Assembly (NCBI RefSeq): GCF_900094945.1
Contig: NZ_FMAQ01000003.1
Coordinates: 97,762 to 161,761 of the forward strand
DNA length: 64,000 bases
Origin: Gilliamella bombicola
GTDB taxonomy: Bacteria; Pseudomonadota; Gammaproteobacteria; Enterobacterales; Orbaceae
Direction of reading: 5' to 3'
Below, piece by piece: positions 1 through 9,690 of this stretch. The notes below the pieces were generated by a model, which made no database searches, was not told where the DNA came from, and saw nothing but the letters and a program-made list of their open reading frames with translations. The translations under genes and the position numbers were made by a program. Numbering within the stretch: the first letter of the stretch is position 1; each line of letters begins with the position of its first letter.

Positions 1-270
1 ATCAAACAGCTGTTTTTGAGTTAAACGGTCAGCAATAAGCGGAAAAACATCTCGATTAATAAAATGAGGATGCTTAGCTAAAATTTGCGTAAAAGGGGTA
101 TCTGACCATCGTTCAATTTCGGCTGTGATCACTGACTGTTGATATGGAATAGTAGCAGGATCTGCATCTAATCCAACAGGATAAACTTTAATACCTAACG
201 GTTCTCCTGCTTGTTTAAGCATTCGCCCTAGTTGACCATTACCTAATACACAAACAGATTGAGTTTTCAT
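1..270 (-). CDS. purK: 5-(carboxyamino)imidazole ribonucleotide synthase PurK, N-terminal part
   Basis: The reverse strand opens with MKTQSVCVLGNGQLGRML, the glycine-rich nucleotide-binding start typical of the PurK ATP-grasp enzyme, and runs off the left edge of the window after about 90 residues. PurK uses ATP and bicarbonate to carboxylate aminoimidazole ribonucleotide to N5-CAIR in purine synthesis. The ATG follows the purE stop by one base, so the two are translated as a purE-purK pair, as in E. coli. The catalytic ATP-grasp part lies outside the window. Confidence 0.93.
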   Translation of the reverse strand, partial: MKTQSVCVLGNGQLGRMLKQAGEPLGIKVYPVGLDADPATIPYQQSVITAEIERWSDTPFTQILAKHPHFINRDVFPLIADRLTQKQLFD

Positions 271-271
271 A

Positions 272-772
272 TTATGCATCCACTCTTGGATCTGGGTGAT
301 TTAACACTTCATCAGTTTGAGTTAATCGCCATGTTGATAAGCGTTGATAAATATCTTGATCGTGTAAAGCAAGAATTTGCGCAGCAAGTAATGCTGCATT
401 AGCCGCACCAGATTTACCTATAGCTAAAGTGCCAACAGGAATGCCCTGAGGCATTTGAACAATAGAATAAAGACTATCAACACCATTTAATGCGGCACTT
501 TGTACCGGGACACCTAATACAGGAACAAGCGTTTTAGCGGCTAACATACCGGGTAAATGAGCTGCACCGCCAGCGCCAGCGATGATCACATCATAGCCTT
601 TTTGTTTAGCATCTTCAGCAAAACGAAATAACTTATCGGGTGTACGGTGTGCTGAAACGATTTCAACATGGTAAGGAATAGTCAACGCATCAAGGATATC
701 GGCGGCATGCAGCATAGTGCTCCAATCACTTTTGGAGCCCATGACAATGGCAATTTTAGGTTGAGTGTGCAT
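272..772 (-). CDS. purE: N5-carboxyaminoimidazole ribonucleotide mutase PurE
   Basis: A 166-residue protein with the PurE hallmark GSKSDWSTM near the N-terminus, SAHRTPD around residue 41 and [11 protein letters not shown] around residue 66. The length is normal for class I PurE. The enzyme rearranges N5-CAIR to CAIR in the cytoplasm and works directly after PurK, which is encoded next in the same operon. A palindrome CAAACGTTTG lies 3 bases upstream of the start codon and fits a PurR-type operator core, so purine repression is likely. Confidence 0.96.
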   Translation of the reverse strand: MHTQPKIAIVMGSKSDWSTMLHAADILDALTIPYHVEIVSAHRTPDKLFRFAEDAKQKGYDVIIAGAGGAAHLPGMLAAKTLVPVLGVPVQSAALNGVDSLYSIVQMPQGIPVGTLAIGKSGAANAALLAAQILALHDQDIYQRLSTWRLTQTDEVLNHPDPRVDA

Positions 773-774
773 AA

Positions 775-784
775 CAAACGTTTG
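775..784. promoter_or_regulatory. Candidate PurR operator upstream of purE
   Basis: CAAACGTTTG is a perfect 10-bp palindrome matching the centre of the gammaproteobacterial PurR box (CGCAAACGTTTGCG type). It sits just before the purE start, so binding would block transcription into purEK or overlap the leader. The outer bases of the box are not conserved, which lowers confidence. Confidence 0.5.
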
Positions 785-910
785 AATAATTAAAATAAGA
801 TGTACGCAAAGTATACACTAAATTTTAGTTGATGGGGATAGTCATGGGAGATATCAATTAACAATACAGATTCCTGATATTCGTTAGAAGGAAAACATAA
901 TCAAAATAAT

Positions 911-939
911 GCCGCCGAATAGTAAAGAGTATCGGCGGT
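911..939 (-). terminator. Hairpin terminator downstream of the ridA-family gene
   Basis: CCGCCGA at 912-918 pairs with TCGGCGG at 932-938, a 7-bp GC-rich stem with a 13-base loop. It lies 11 bases beyond the stop of the leftward gene at 950. On the reverse strand the stem is followed by a T-containing but not pure T tract, so termination efficiency is uncertain. Confidence 0.5.
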
Positions 940-949
940 AATTGAAGCA

Positions 950-1300
950 TCAGCTTTTTACTGCTGCCACGATTTTAATTTCGATCAGATATTCTTTTTT
1001 CATTAATCCAGCTTGCACAGTACAACGAACAGGCGCACTACCCTTGGCTACCCATTCGTCCCATGCTTTATTTATTGCAGCAAAGTCACTTTTATTCACT
1101 AAAAATAATGTCGCATCCAATATATGTAATTTATCGCTGTTAGCTCGAGCTAATAGTTTATCAATTTCTGCTAATGCACTTTGGGTTTGTATATAAGCGT
1201 CATTTTCAAGTTCTGTAGGAACACTTGTGTAATAAATCACATTATTATGAATCACAGCTTCAGACCAGCGATCATCGGGATCAATTCGAGTTATTGTCAT
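950..1300 (-). CDS. RidA/YjgF-family protein (YoaB-like)
   Basis: A 116-residue Rid-family protein (MTITRIDPDD start) that resembles E. coli YoaB. The conserved C-terminal arginine region is recognisable as APVRCTVQAGL, the position of the Arg that binds the carboxylate in RidA enamine/imine deaminases. An upstream in-frame start exists (1351), but it would overlap the uvrB stop at 1326; AAGGA lies 7 bases before the ATG at 1298-1300, so this start is chosen. It follows uvrB by 25 bases on the same strand and may be co-transcribed. Whether it is a deaminase or a ligand-binding relative cannot be told from sequence alone. Confidence 0.85.
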   Translation of the reverse strand: MTITRIDPDDRWSEAVIHNNVIYYTSVPTELENDAYIQTQSALAEIDKLLARANSDKLHILDATLFLVNKSDFAAINKAWDEWVAKGSAPVRCTVQAGLMKKEYLIEIKIVAAVKS

Positions 1301-1325
1301 CATATTTTCCTTGTTAGATGAGTCA

Positions 1326-3329
1326 TTAAGACACTTTAATAAAATCCGCACGCAATTTTTTTATTTCATCACGCAGTACGCCGGCTTTTTCAAATTCAAG
1401 ATTTTGAGCCGCTTCATACATCATTGCTTCAAGTTCTTTCACTTTTGCCTGTACATCTTTAACAGAAACATACTGATACGATTTACCTGGTTCAAACGCT
1501 TGAACTTTGGCTGTTGATTTCTTGGTACTTAAACCTGCCTCTAATACATCTTTAATTTCTTTGCGTACTGATTTAGGCGTGATGCCATGTGCTACATTAA
1601 AGTCTTCTTGTTTTTGACGACGGCGAGCAGTCTCATCAATCGTTTTTTGCATAGCCGGCGTAATTTTATCTGCATATAATATAGCTTTACCATGCTCGTT
1701 TCGAGCGGCACGCCCAACGGTTTGAATTAGCGAGCTTTCTGAACGTAAAAACCCTTCACGGTCAGCGTCTAATATTGCGATTAGCGATACTTCCGGTATA
1801 TCTAACCCTTCTCGAAGTAAGTTAATCCCAACTAACACATCGACTTTACCTAAACGCAAATCTCGGATAATTTCCATTCTTTCAACCGTATTAATATCTG
1901 AATGCAAATATTTGACATTGATATTATGTTCCGACAAATAATCGGTTAAATTTTCTGCCATACGTTTAGTTAGTGTGGTTACCAAAACACGTTCTTCGTT
2001 GTTAATTCGAATTTTGATTTCGGATAATAGATCATCCACCTGAGTTGTAACAGGGCGAACTTCGATAATAGGATCTAATAGTCCGGTAGGTCTAACCACT
2101 TGTTCAATAATTTCGTTACCTGATTTCTCAATTTCGTATTTGGCTGGTGTTGCTGATACATAAATGGTTTGTGGCATAATATTTTCGAATTCTGCAAACT
2201 TTAAAGGCCTGTTATCTAGTGCTGATGGTAAACGAAAGCCGTATTCAACCAAATTAAGTTTTCGCGAACGATCGCCATTATACATTGCGCCTATCTGTGG
2301 AATAGCAACATGCGATTCATCAATAAATAATAATCCGTCTGGAGGCAAGTAATCAAATAACGTTGCTGGCGGATCGCCCGGATTACGTTGGGCTAAAAAG
2401 CGTGAGTAATTTTCGATGCCAGAGCAATAACCCAGTTCGGTCATCATTTCAATATCAAAGAGTGTTCGCTGAGTTAAACGTTGTTCTTCCAGTAGACGAT
2501 TGTTATCTAACAATACTTTTTGACGTTCTTTAAGCTCTTGTTTAATTTGCGCAATGGCATTTTCCATAATATTTCTTGGCGTTACATAGTGTGTTTTTGG
2601 ATAGATAGTGATCCGTGATACTTCATTGATACTATTACCTGTCAGAGGATCAAACATAACAATACGATCGACTTCGTCATCAAATAGCTCTACGCGCACA
2701 GCAAGTTCATCTGAGTCCGCAGGAAAAATATCGATGACATCCCCTCGAACGCGAAACGTACCACGGCTAAAACCTATTTCGTTACGAGTGTATTGTAATT
2801 CGGCCAAACGAGTTAAAATTGAGCGCTGATCGGTTATGGTGCCCTTTGTTAAGTGTAATATCATTGACATATAAGTTTCTGGCGCACCTAAACCATAAAT
2901 TGCCGATACCGATGCTACGATCACAACATCGCGTCGTTCGAGGAGCGATTTCGTCGCTGAAAGACGCATCTGTTCTATATGCTCATTAATTGAGGCATCT
3001 TTTTCAATAAATGTATCAGTTGAAGGCACGTAGGATTCAGGTTGATAGTAATCGTAATAAGATACGAAATACTCAACCGCATTTTCAGGAAAAAAGGCCT
3101 TCATTTCGCCATACAACTGAGCTGCCAATGTTTTATTGGGCGCTAAAATGATTGTTGGGCGGTTATGCGTAGCAATGACATTGGCCATAGTAAACGTCTT
3201 ACCTGAACCCGTTACGCCCAACAATGTTTGATGTGCTATCCCATCTACAATATTTTGATTAATTTTTCTTATTGCTTCAGGCTGATCACCGGCAGGCTTA
3301 AATTCGGAACATAATTTAAATTTTTTCAT
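1326..3329 (-). CDS. uvrB: Excinuclease ABC subunit UvrB
   Basis: Full-length 667-residue UvrB of nucleotide excision repair. Walker A GVTGSGKT lies near residue 39, the beta-hairpin that clamps the DNA strand is seen as [10 protein letters not shown] near residue 92, the DESH helicase motif is present (LLFIDESHV), and the C-terminal UVR domain that contacts UvrC ends the protein ([17 protein letters not shown]). UvrB loads at lesions from UvrA and recruits UvrC. The upstream region carries DnaA-box sequences rather than an obvious LexA box. Confidence 0.98.
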   Translation of the reverse strand: MKKFKLCSEFKPAGDQPEAIRKINQNIVDGIAHQTLLGVTGSGKTFTMANVIATHNRPTIILAPNKTLAAQLYGEMKAFFPENAVEYFVSYYDYYQPESYVPSTDTFIEKDASINEHIEQMRLSATKSLLERRDVVIVASVSAIYGLGAPETYMSMILHLTKGTITDQRSILTRLAELQYTRNEIGFSRGTFRVRGDVIDIFPADSDELAVRVELFDDEVDRIVMFDPLTGNSINEVSRITIYPKTHYVTPRNIMENAIAQIKQELKERQKVLLDNNRLLEEQRLTQRTLFDIEMMTELGYCSGIENYSRFLAQRNPGDPPATLFDYLPPDGLLFIDESHVAIPQIGAMYNGDRSRKLNLVEYGFRLPSALDNRPLKFAEFENIMPQTIYVSATPAKYEIEKSGNEIIEQVVRPTGLLDPIIEVRPVTTQVDDLLSEIKIRINNEERVLVTTLTKRMAENLTDYLSEHNINVKYLHSDINTVERMEIIRDLRLGKVDVLVGINLLREGLDIPEVSLIAILDADREGFLRSESSLIQTVGRAARNEHGKAILYADKITPAMQKTIDETARRRQKQEDFNVAHGITPKSVRKEIKDVLEAGLSTKKSTAKVQAFEPGKSYQYVSVKDVQAKVKELEAMMYEAAQNLEFEKAGVLRDEIKKLRADFIKVS

Positions 3330-3719
3330 TACATCACAACCAATATTTTACCTATTAATAAAAATTATCCCCAAAAGGACTTGACCTTTTAAAATCTTCT
3401 ATTTTTCATTCAATTGACTTTTTTATAAATAAAAAAGACAACAAATTCATGACTTGATTTACGATAACATATTGATAAAAAACAAAAAACAATTTAATGA
3501 TTAACTTACAATCAAATCAAGAAAAATCCTGTTCTTGACTGAGGTTAGCGCTTTTTTTAATAAACTACTCACAGAGTTATCCACAGGTAACGGGGATAAC
3601 TTCATAAGTATAGCCTCTATAGGCTTTTTTCAATTATCAAGACAATTTTTGTCCAAAAAAAACTTTTATTTTGGATGGTTTTTCCTATTTTTAAACTTCT
3701 TTTAATAGATTTAATTAAT
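3330..3719. other. Intergenic stretch between modF and uvrB
   Basis: Very AT-rich sequence holding the DnaA boxes, an AAAAGG/CCTTTT inverted repeat around 3374-3393, and a short plus-strand hairpin with a T-run (AGCCT/AGGCT, 3612-3630). Both flanking genes are leftward, so the plus-strand hairpin has no obvious gene to terminate; it may be chance or the end of a small RNA. No open reading frame of note. Confidence 0.5.
3365..3599. promoter_or_regulatory. DnaA-box region upstream of uvrB
   Basis: A perfect DnaA box TTATCCACA occupies 3577-3585 and is followed by an inverted near-match at 3591-3599 (reverse complement TTATCCCCG). A third near-match, TTATCCCCA, is at 3365-3373, 36 bases before uvrB. 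All lie in the 390-bp gene-free stretch between uvrB and modF. E. coli uvrB is also known to have a DnaA box in its promoter region, so this may be a conserved regulatory feature rather than an origin. No CTGT-N8-ACAG LexA site was found by eye. Confidence 0.55.
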
Positions 3720-5183
3720 CTACTTGTTTAGCTGTTCAAATTGATATTGATAGCTATCATCAAAGTCACGAACAAAAGTTAATCGATGAGTGATGCATTT
3801 AGGCGCATCTTCTGCGTGATGAGACACAAAGAGTAACTGAGTATGTCCCTCACTAATTAAACGATCTATCCAGCGTTTGACTAATTCTCGATTAAGATGG
3901 TCTAGCCCTTGCAATGGTTCATCTAAAATAAGCAGTGTCGGATGTTTGACTAAAGCTCTAGCTATCAAAACTAATCGTTGTTGCCCCCAAGAGAGTGATT
4001 GAAAAGGTTTGCCCGCTTGCGCTTGTAAACCTAACAACTTTAACCATTCATCAGCTAATTTAGCTTGTCTATCACTGGTAGTTTGATAGATACCAATCGA
4101 ATCAAAATAGCCAGACAATAACACTGTTTTAACGCTAGAACTAACGCGGTAATCCAAATGTAAACTACTACTGACATAACCAATATGGCGTTTAATATCC
4201 CAAATCGTTTCACCTGAGCCACGTTTACGACCAAATAAAGTAAGGTCATTGCTATACCCTTGCGGGTGATCACCAGTAATTAAACTTAATAATGTTGATT
4301 TCCCTGCACCATTAGGACCAACAATGTGCCAATTTTGTTTGGCCTTTACTTGCCATGTTAATCCATTAATTATTGCTTTATCATCATAATAAACATAGCC
4401 ATTATTTAATGTGACTCGATCTAATTGATCTGCTAATCGTGTTGGTGATTCATCAGCTTCTGGTAATGGCATATTGGGTATATTTTCCAAATCTGCTAAT
4501 TGCTTAACTGTTGCATCGTTTAATATTGTACTCTTCGTATCAATTTTCAATAGTTGGCAATCAGCTAATATACCAACATTTTCGATAAAATCAGGAATTT
4601 CATTAAATCGATTTAAAACAAGGACAATAGTGATACCCTGCTTAGCAAGGTCCGCAAGTATTTGTGCTAAATTTGCACGAGATGCCACGTCTAAACCATC
4701 AAAAGGCTCATCTAATATCAGAAAATCAGGCTGCTGCATCAAAACTCGGCAGATTAAGGCTTTGCGAGTTTCACCGGTTGATAAATATTTAAAGCGTTTG
4801 GTTAATAGGTGTTTAATTCCCAATTGTGTTGCTAATTGTTGACAAAGCACTTGATTAAAATTATTTTCTTGAATAATTTGCTCAGTGGTTAATCCAGTAT
4901 CATTTTCACTTTCGCTTAGCATATCTGTATTATTACGCTTCCATTCATCATCAATCAGTTTTTGTAGTTGTTCAAACGATATATGAGCTATAGATTTAAA
5001 TTGATTGATAACGTTACCTGATAATAATGTTTGCTCACCTGCCAACGCTTTAACTAGTATAGATTTACCACTACCATTACGCCCCACAAAAGCGACATGC
5101 CCCCCTTGCTTGATTGCCAACGATTCAATGATAAAAACTTGGTAATCACTAATTTTAAACTGTGCGTTTTCTATTTGTAGCAT
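3720..5183 (-). CDS. modF: Molybdate-associated ABC ATPase ModF
   Basis: A 487-residue protein with two ABC ATPase domains: Walker A GRNGSGKS near residue 36 with Walker B LILDEPFDG near 158, and Walker A GPNGAGKS near 290 with LLILDEPLQG near 415. Size and tandem arrangement match E. coli ModF (about 490 residues, also called PhrA). It has no membrane segments and no partner permease here. It follows modE by 15 bases on the same strand, as in E. coli modEF. Its molecular role is not firmly established; molybdenum storage or handling has been suggested for the family. Confidence 0.93.
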   Translation of the reverse strand: MLQIENAQFKISDYQVFIIESLAIKQGGHVAFVGRNGSGKSILVKALAGEQTLLSGNVINQFKSIAHISFEQLQKLIDDEWKRNNTDMLSESENDTGLTTEQIIQENNFNQVLCQQLATQLGIKHLLTKRFKYLSTGETRKALICRVLMQQPDFLILDEPFDGLDVASRANLAQILADLAKQGITIVLVLNRFNEIPDFIENVGILADCQLLKIDTKSTILNDATVKQLADLENIPNMPLPEADESPTRLADQLDRVTLNNGYVYYDDKAIINGLTWQVKAKQNWHIVGPNGAGKSTLLSLITGDHPQGYSNDLTLFGRKRGSGETIWDIKRHIGYVSSSLHLDYRVSSSVKTVLLSGYFDSIGIYQTTSDRQAKLADEWLKLLGLQAQAGKPFQSLSWGQQRLVLIARALVKHPTLLILDEPLQGLDHLNRELVKRWIDRLISEGHTQLLFVSHHAEDAPKCITHRLTFVRDFDDSYQYQFEQLNK

Positions 5184-5198
5184 GATAACCTCATATTG

Positions 5199-5987
5199 CT
5201 AAACTAATGTTGCAACAATAATATGTTGTGGATTAATACATAACTTAGTTTGTTTACCTACAGTTAGAGCAGCTTGCTCAACTTCTTTAGCTAATTTGCT
5301 AGCGTAAAGCACAATGCCAGAAGATAATGAAAAAGCAATTTCACTCCATTTTTCATCTGTTGTGATCTTTTCAACTGTAACCGACAAGAGATTCTCATTC
5401 GCATTCTCTTTTGTATTTACCCATTCAATCAACGGGGCTTTAATTAACAACAAGACTGTTTTATCAGTACTCAACTTTAACCGTCCAATACTTGGCTGAG
5501 TAATGTACGCTGTTAACTCAGTTTGGTTATCACTGAGCAGTACAGTAATAAAACCAGCAACATCACTTGTGTGAATCTGCTTAACTGTGCCATATAATTG
5601 ATTTCGGGCACTAGTCTGCAATGACAATCTTGCAGTGGCTTTTAAAATATCATCTAATGGGACTTTGTCATCACTCAGTATGTTAAATGCATTTTGTTGC
5701 AACTGAGTTAATAGATCATAAAGTTGAATGAATCTAACAGCATAAGGACTGAGCTTTGTGCCCCCACCATTTTTGCCACCAATTGCGGTAATTAAAAAAG
5801 GATTAGGTGCTAATTTGTTAATTTCATTGATAGCATCCCACGCTGTTTTATAACTAACGCCAATTTGCTTGGCAGCCTGACTTAATGATCCAGTTTGTTC
5901 AATTGCTTTTAACAATGCAATACGCCGTGGATCAGTAAATAACTGTTGCTGAATATTCAATGTCAATAAAATTTCAGGAGAAAACAT
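5199..5987 (-). CDS. modE: Molybdate-responsive transcriptional regulator ModE
   Basis: A 262-residue ModE: N-terminal LysR-type winged helix (GSLSQAAKQIGVSYKTAWDA around residues 33-52, then GGKNGGGTKLS), followed by two Mop/TOBE-like molybdate-binding repeats (SARNQLYGTVKQI around 129 and a second near 200-260). With molybdate bound, the dimer represses modABC and adjusts molybdoenzyme genes. It is divergent from modA, with a ModE operator at 6142-6169 in the space between. Confidence 0.95.
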   Translation of the reverse strand: MFSPEILLTLNIQQQLFTDPRRIALLKAIEQTGSLSQAAKQIGVSYKTAWDAINEINKLAPNPFLITAIGGKNGGGTKLSPYAVRFIQLYDLLTQLQQNAFNILSDDKVPLDDILKATARLSLQTSARNQLYGTVKQIHTSDVAGFITVLLSDNQTELTAYITQPSIGRLKLSTDKTVLLLIKAPLIEWVNTKENANENLLSVTVEKITTDEKWSEIAFSLSSGIVLYASKLAKEVEQAALTVGKQTKLCINPQHIIVATLV

Positions 5988-6033
5988 AATTTAACACCAT
6001 GAAGAACCAACTAATCAATTTGGAGGAGATAAG

Positions 6034-6057
6034 AGCGTTTATTGTAGACGCTTTTTT
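6034..6057 (+). terminator. Possible short hairpin with T-run upstream of modA
   Basis: AGCGT at 6034-6038 pairs with ACGCT at 6048-6052, followed by five T. It points rightwards into the modA promoter region, just outside the modE start. It could insulate modA from upstream transcription. The stem is only 5 bp. Confidence 0.3.
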
Positions 6058-6141
6058 ATATTCATTCAAAACAAGTTAAAAACATCATTGATTGTTTGAT
6101 GACATTTATTTAATTGTACTTTATGAATAAATTTTGCTAAT

Positions 6142-6169
6142 ATCGATATGTTTTTTTTTATATAGCGAT
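6142..6169. promoter_or_regulatory. ModE operator upstream of modABC
   Basis: ATCGATAT at 6142-6149 and ATATAGCGAT at 6160-6169 form an imperfect inverted repeat matching the E. coli ModE consensus (ATCGNTATATA-N6-TATANCGAT). It is 89 bases upstream of modA. Molybdate-bound ModE would repress the transporter operon here. Confidence 0.82.
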
Positions 6170-6257
6170 TAAGTGGTTAATGGAAATGTTCCATTACAAC
6201 CGAGTATTTTAACAATATTGATAACCCAAATTAACCTACTTTTATTGTGAGGAAAAA

Positions 6258-7010
6258 ATGAAAAAATTGATTGGAATTCTTGGGGCTATAGTACTGATGG
6301 CGATGACCTTTTCTGCATCAGCTGCTGAAAAAATAACTGTATTTGCCGCTGCCTCATTGACAAATGCAATGCAAGATGTCGCTACCGCTTATAAAGCTGA
6401 ACATAAAGACGTGGATATTGTGTTTTCTTTTGCTTCATCATCAGTATTAGCAAAACAAATTGAACAAGGTGCACCTGCCGATATTTTCATGTCAGCTGAT
6501 CAAAAATGGATGACTTACCTTATTGAGCATAATATAGCGAAAAATAAACAAGACCTATTAAAAAATGCATTAGTGCTTATTGCCCCAAAAAGTTCACCAT
6601 TAGATAACGTTTTAATCAATAACAATACCAATTGGCAAGCGATTTTACCTAAAGACGAAAGAATTGCCATTGGTGATCCAGATCACGTTCCCGCGGGGCT
6701 TTATGCAAAAGAATCACTCACTAATTTAGGCGTATTTGACAAATTATCACCACAATTTGCCCCTGCGAGCAATGTGAGGGACGCTCTGATGTTAGTTGAG
6801 CGTAACGAAGCCGCCCTTGGCATTGTCTACAGCACCGATGCCAAAGTAAGCGATAAAGTGAAAATTGTAGGGGCTTTCCCTGCAGATACATTTAGGTCTA
6901 TTGAATACCCAATCACGTTATTAAACTTAAAAGCAAGTGACTTTTATCAATATTTAAACTCACCACAAGCTAAAGCCATTTTTGAAAAATATGGATTTAT
7001 AACAAAGTAA
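6258..7010 (+). CDS. modA: Molybdate ABC transporter substrate-binding protein ModA
   Basis: A 250-residue periplasmic binding protein. A signal peptide of about 22 residues (MKKLIGILGAIVLMAMTF..ASA) precedes the mature start AEKITVFAAASLTNAM, the classic ModA sequence whose Ser residues bind the oxyanion. Later family motifs include EQGAPADIFMSAD and GDPDHVPAGLYA. It captures molybdate or tungstate and delivers it to ModB. GTGAGG precedes the start. First gene of modABC. Confidence 0.97.
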   Translation: MKKLIGILGAIVLMAMTFSASAAEKITVFAAASLTNAMQDVATAYKAEHKDVDIVFSFASSSVLAKQIEQGAPADIFMSADQKWMTYLIEHNIAKNKQDLLKNALVLIAPKSSPLDNVLINNNTNWQAILPKDERIAIGDPDHVPAGLYAKESLTNLGVFDKLSPQFAPASNVRDALMLVERNEAALGIVYSTDAKVSDKVKIVGAFPADTFRSIEYPITLLNLKASDFYQYLNSPQAKAIFEKYGFITK

Positions 7011-7038
7011 CTTAACAAGTGAGTGATTTGATACAAAT

Positions 7039-7728
7039 ATGTTATTAACCGAATTTGAATGGCAAACTTTACTACTTAGTTTAAAAATAGCCACTGCAGC
7101 CATTGGCTTTAGTTTACCAATAGGTATTTTAACCGCTTGGATATTGGCTCGCTGTCAATTTTGGGGTAAACCGCTATTTGATAGCATTGTGCATCTTCCT
7201 CTTGTTTTGCCACCGGTAGTATTAGGTTATGTATTGTTAATAACCATGGGTCGACGAGGTGTGATTGGTGAGTGGTTAACTCAAAATTTAAATATCAGTT
7301 TTAGTTTTAATTGGCAAGGTGCAGCTTTAGCTTCAGCAGTGGTTGCATTTCCACTCATGGTACGTTCTATTCGCTTAGCCATTGAATCGATTGATATACG
7401 ACTTGAACATGTGGCTCGCACTCTTGGTGCCCATAAATGGCGAGTATTTCTAACTATCACTTTACCTTTAGCCTTTCCGGGTATTTTAATGGGAATCGTG
7501 CTAAGCTTTGCTCGTTGTTTAGGAGAATTCGGTGCAACAATTACATTTGTATCAAATATTCAAGGTGAAACTCGGACCTTACCACTCGCAATGTACACGA
7601 TGCTACAAATCCCCGATGGTGAACACAGTGCCTTACGACTGTGTATCATTTCAATTGTACTGTCGATCATTTCACTTTTTTTATCAGAATTGTTAAATCG
7701 ATGGCATAAGAGGAAGCTAGCAGGATAA
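7039..7728 (+). CDS. modB: Molybdate ABC transporter permease ModB
   Basis: A 229-residue inner-membrane permease, the same length as E. coli ModB, with about five hydrophobic segments and the EAA-type loop ARTLGAHKWRVFLTITLPLAFPGI near residues 133-157 that docks the ATPase. The dimer forms the translocation pore between ModA and ModC. It starts 28 bases after modA and is followed 5 bases later by modC. Confidence 0.96.
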   Translation: MLLTEFEWQTLLLSLKIATAAIGFSLPIGILTAWILARCQFWGKPLFDSIVHLPLVLPPVVLGYVLLITMGRRGVIGEWLTQNLNISFSFNWQGAALASAVVAFPLMVRSIRLAIESIDIRLEHVARTLGAHKWRVFLTITLPLAFPGILMGIVLSFARCLGEFGATITFVSNIQGETRTLPLAMYTMLQIPDGEHSALRLCIISIVLSIISLFLSELLNRWHKRKLAG

Positions 7729-7733
7729 TCACT

Positions 7734-8414
7734 ATGTTAAAAATACAGGTTAGCAAACAATTGGCTTCATTTTCTTTCCAATTCAATCATGATATAGATT
7801 GCCAAGGCATTACTGCTATTTTAGGCGTTTCAGGATCGGGGAAATCAACGCTAATCAACCTTATTAATGGATTAATTAAACCCGACCAAGGTTATATCAA
7901 ACTCAATAACACATCACTAGTTGATTGTGATAAGAACCTTTTTATCGATCCTGAAAAACGTCAGATTGGTACCGTTTTTCAAGATGCATTACTTTTCCCT
8001 CATTATAAAGTGATTAAAAATCTAACTTATGGTGCTAACAACTTCAATTCTTCAAAATTTGACGAAATCGTGAATGTACTTAATATCCACTCATTATTAA
8101 ATCGCTATCCAGCGATGCTATCTGGCGGTGAAAAACAGCGGGTGGCAATCGGTCGAGCACTATTAGCCAATCCTCTATTGCTACTGATGGACGAACCGCT
8201 TTCCGCCCTTGATATGCCCAGAAAAAAAGAGTTATTAACTTATATTGATAAGTTAGCTAATGATTTAAATATACCTATTATTTATGTAACACATAATATT
8301 AATGAAGTTAAAAAGATAGCCAATAATGTAGCTATTTTAGATCAAGGCAAGCTGATTGAGTTTGGTAAAGTCGAGCATGTTTTACAAAGTGATTATTTAA
8401 AAGAATGGTTATAA
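7734..8414 (+). CDS. modC: Molybdate ABC transporter ATPase ModC, short form without regulatory domain
   Basis: A 226-residue ABC ATPase: Walker A GVSGSGKST near residue 33, signature LSGGEKQR near residue 125, Walker B LLLLMDEPLSALD near 146, and the switch His in VTHNINEV. E. coli ModC is about 352 residues because of a C-terminal Mop/TOBE domain that binds molybdate and feeds back on transport. That domain is absent here, and the coding end overlaps the convergent lpxH end by 22 bases, so no room is left for it. The ATPase core looks intact. Confidence 0.95.
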   Translation: MLKIQVSKQLASFSFQFNHDIDCQGITAILGVSGSGKSTLINLINGLIKPDQGYIKLNNTSLVDCDKNLFIDPEKRQIGTVFQDALLFPHYKVIKNLTYGANNFNSSKFDEIVNVLNIHSLLNRYPAMLSGGEKQRVAIGRALLANPLLLLMDEPLSALDMPRKKELLTYIDKLANDLNIPIIYVTHNINEVKKIANNVAILDQGKLIEFGKVEHVLQSDYLKEWL

Positions 8415-9151
8415 AGAGCTAAAGTATTACTATTTTGTTCTTGTTTGATATATGTCACACCATCATGCCATGCCCCCAGCACAATACGAGTTGCACGGTT
8501 GCCTTCAATTTGAAAATAGTGTGTTGCAGGTTTGTGGGTATGACCATGCACCATAATATCTGCATTATGTTCTATCATCACTTCCACTACCGCTTGTTGA
8601 TTTACATCCATAATAAATTCAGATTTAGTCTGATTATGCAGACTACTTTTTTGCCGCAACTTAGCTGCAATTTTAAGCCGAACAAAGCGCGGAAGTAATA
8701 AAAACAGTTTTTGTAACCATCTATTATGCATAGCTTTTCGAAATTTTTGATATTGAAGATCGTCAATACATAATAAATCGCCATGTAAAAAAACAATATT
8801 TTTTTCTTGATTGGGCAAACAGTTAATTTCTGGCAATAAAATCATATCGCACTGCTGAGCATATCTTTTACCTAACAGAAAATCACGATTACCATGCACA
8901 AAATATTTTTTGATATGACGTTTTGATAAGGCTTGTAATGCCAGTGCAGTTTGTTGTTGTATATTGGTTTTAACATCATCACCAACCCAATAGTCAAACA
9001 AATCACCTAAAATGTAAAGTTCACAATTATCAGGGAGAGTATGTAAAAAAGACAAAAAGCCTGCGGTTATACCCATATAACCATCAGGCTCATTATCGGC
9101 TAGATGAATATCAGCGATAAAATAACGAACAGGATTATTCAACCGTAACAC
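8393..9151 (-). CDS. lpxH: UDP-2,3-diacylglucosamine diphosphatase LpxH
   Basis: A 252-residue calcineurin-like phosphoesterase: [10 protein letters not shown] (metal ligands) near residue 14, [13 protein letters not shown] near 47, GNRDFLLG near 82 and HGHTHKP near 200. LpxH cleaves UDP-2,3-diacylglucosamine to lipid X and UMP at the inner membrane, the fourth step of lipid A synthesis. The start codon lies inside the end of ppiB (17-bp overlap), which implies translational coupling. The 3' end overlaps modC on the other strand. Confidence 0.95.
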   Translation of the reverse strand: MLRLNNPVRYFIADIHLADNEPDGYMGITAGFLSFLHTLPDNCELYILGDLFDYWVGDDVKTNIQQQTALALQALSKRHIKKYFVHGNRDFLLGKRYAQQCDMILLPEINCLPNQEKNIVFLHGDLLCIDDLQYQKFRKAMHNRWLQKLFLLLPRFVRLKIAAKLRQKSSLHNQTKSEFIMDVNQQAVVEVMIEHNADIMVHGHTHKPATHYFQIEGNRATRIVLGAWHDGVTYIKQEQNSNTLALYNHSFK

Positions 9152-9626
9152 TCGTAATAATGATATCTTCTACAGGAACATCTGAATGCATACCGCTACG
9201 CCCTGTTTTAACGACTTTGATTTTATCAACAACGTCTAGCCCTTCGACGACTTGTGCAAAAACACAATAGCCATAACCATTAACATCAGCAGAGCGGAAG
9301 TTAAGATAATCATTATCAACCACATTGATAAAAAATTGTGCTGTTGCAGAGTGTGGATCTGATGTGCGAGCCATCGCTAAAGTGCCACGATCATTTTTTA
9401 GTCCGTTATCCGCTTCATTTTTTATTGGTGATTTTGTTTTTTTCTGTTTCATACCGGGTTCAAACCCGCCACCTTGAATCATGAAATTATTAATAACACG
9501 ATGGAAGATTGTGTTGTTGTAAAAACCGTCTTTGCAATATTCAACAAAATTTTTAACGGTTTCTGGCGCCTTATCGTCAAAAGTTTTGATTTTAATATCA
9601 CCTAAATTAGTGTGAAATATAATCAT
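9135..9626 (-). CDS. ppiB: Cytoplasmic peptidyl-prolyl cis-trans isomerase B (cyclophilin)
   Basis: A 163-residue cyclophilin with no signal peptide, matching E. coli PpiB in length and sequence. The catalytic motif [13 protein letters not shown] is near residue 41, followed by [16 protein letters not shown] near 87 with the usual Gln-Phe-Phe substrate-pocket residues. It isomerises X-Pro bonds during folding. It is followed by the overlapping lpxH, the same adjacency as in E. coli. Confidence 0.97.
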   Translation of the reverse strand: MIIFHTNLGDIKIKTFDDKAPETVKNFVEYCKDGFYNNTIFHRVINNFMIQGGGFEPGMKQKKTKSPIKNEADNGLKNDRGTLAMARTSDPHSATAQFFINVVDNDYLNFRSADVNGYGYCVFAQVVEGLDVVDKIKVVKTGRSGMHSDVPVEDIIITSVTVE

Positions 9627-9690
9627 AACAGATTCCTTTTTTTATTTAATATACATATTTCGAGCAAAAGTAAGCTTTAATCAATTTGAC

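Noticed and set aside
3361..3600. Possible chromosomal origin from clustered DnaA boxes and AT-rich DNA
   Set aside because: Only one perfect box, no 13-mer array, and none of the usual origin neighbours (dnaA, dnaN, mnmG, rpmH). A regulatory role at uvrB is simpler.
3612..3630. Plus-strand terminator between uvrB and modF
   Set aside because: Stem is only 5 bp and no rightward gene precedes it; kept only as a note in the intergenic entry.
4055..4273. 72-residue minus-strand frame within modF
   Set aside because: Alternate-phase shadow of the ABC ATPase gene; hydrophobic only by codon shift.
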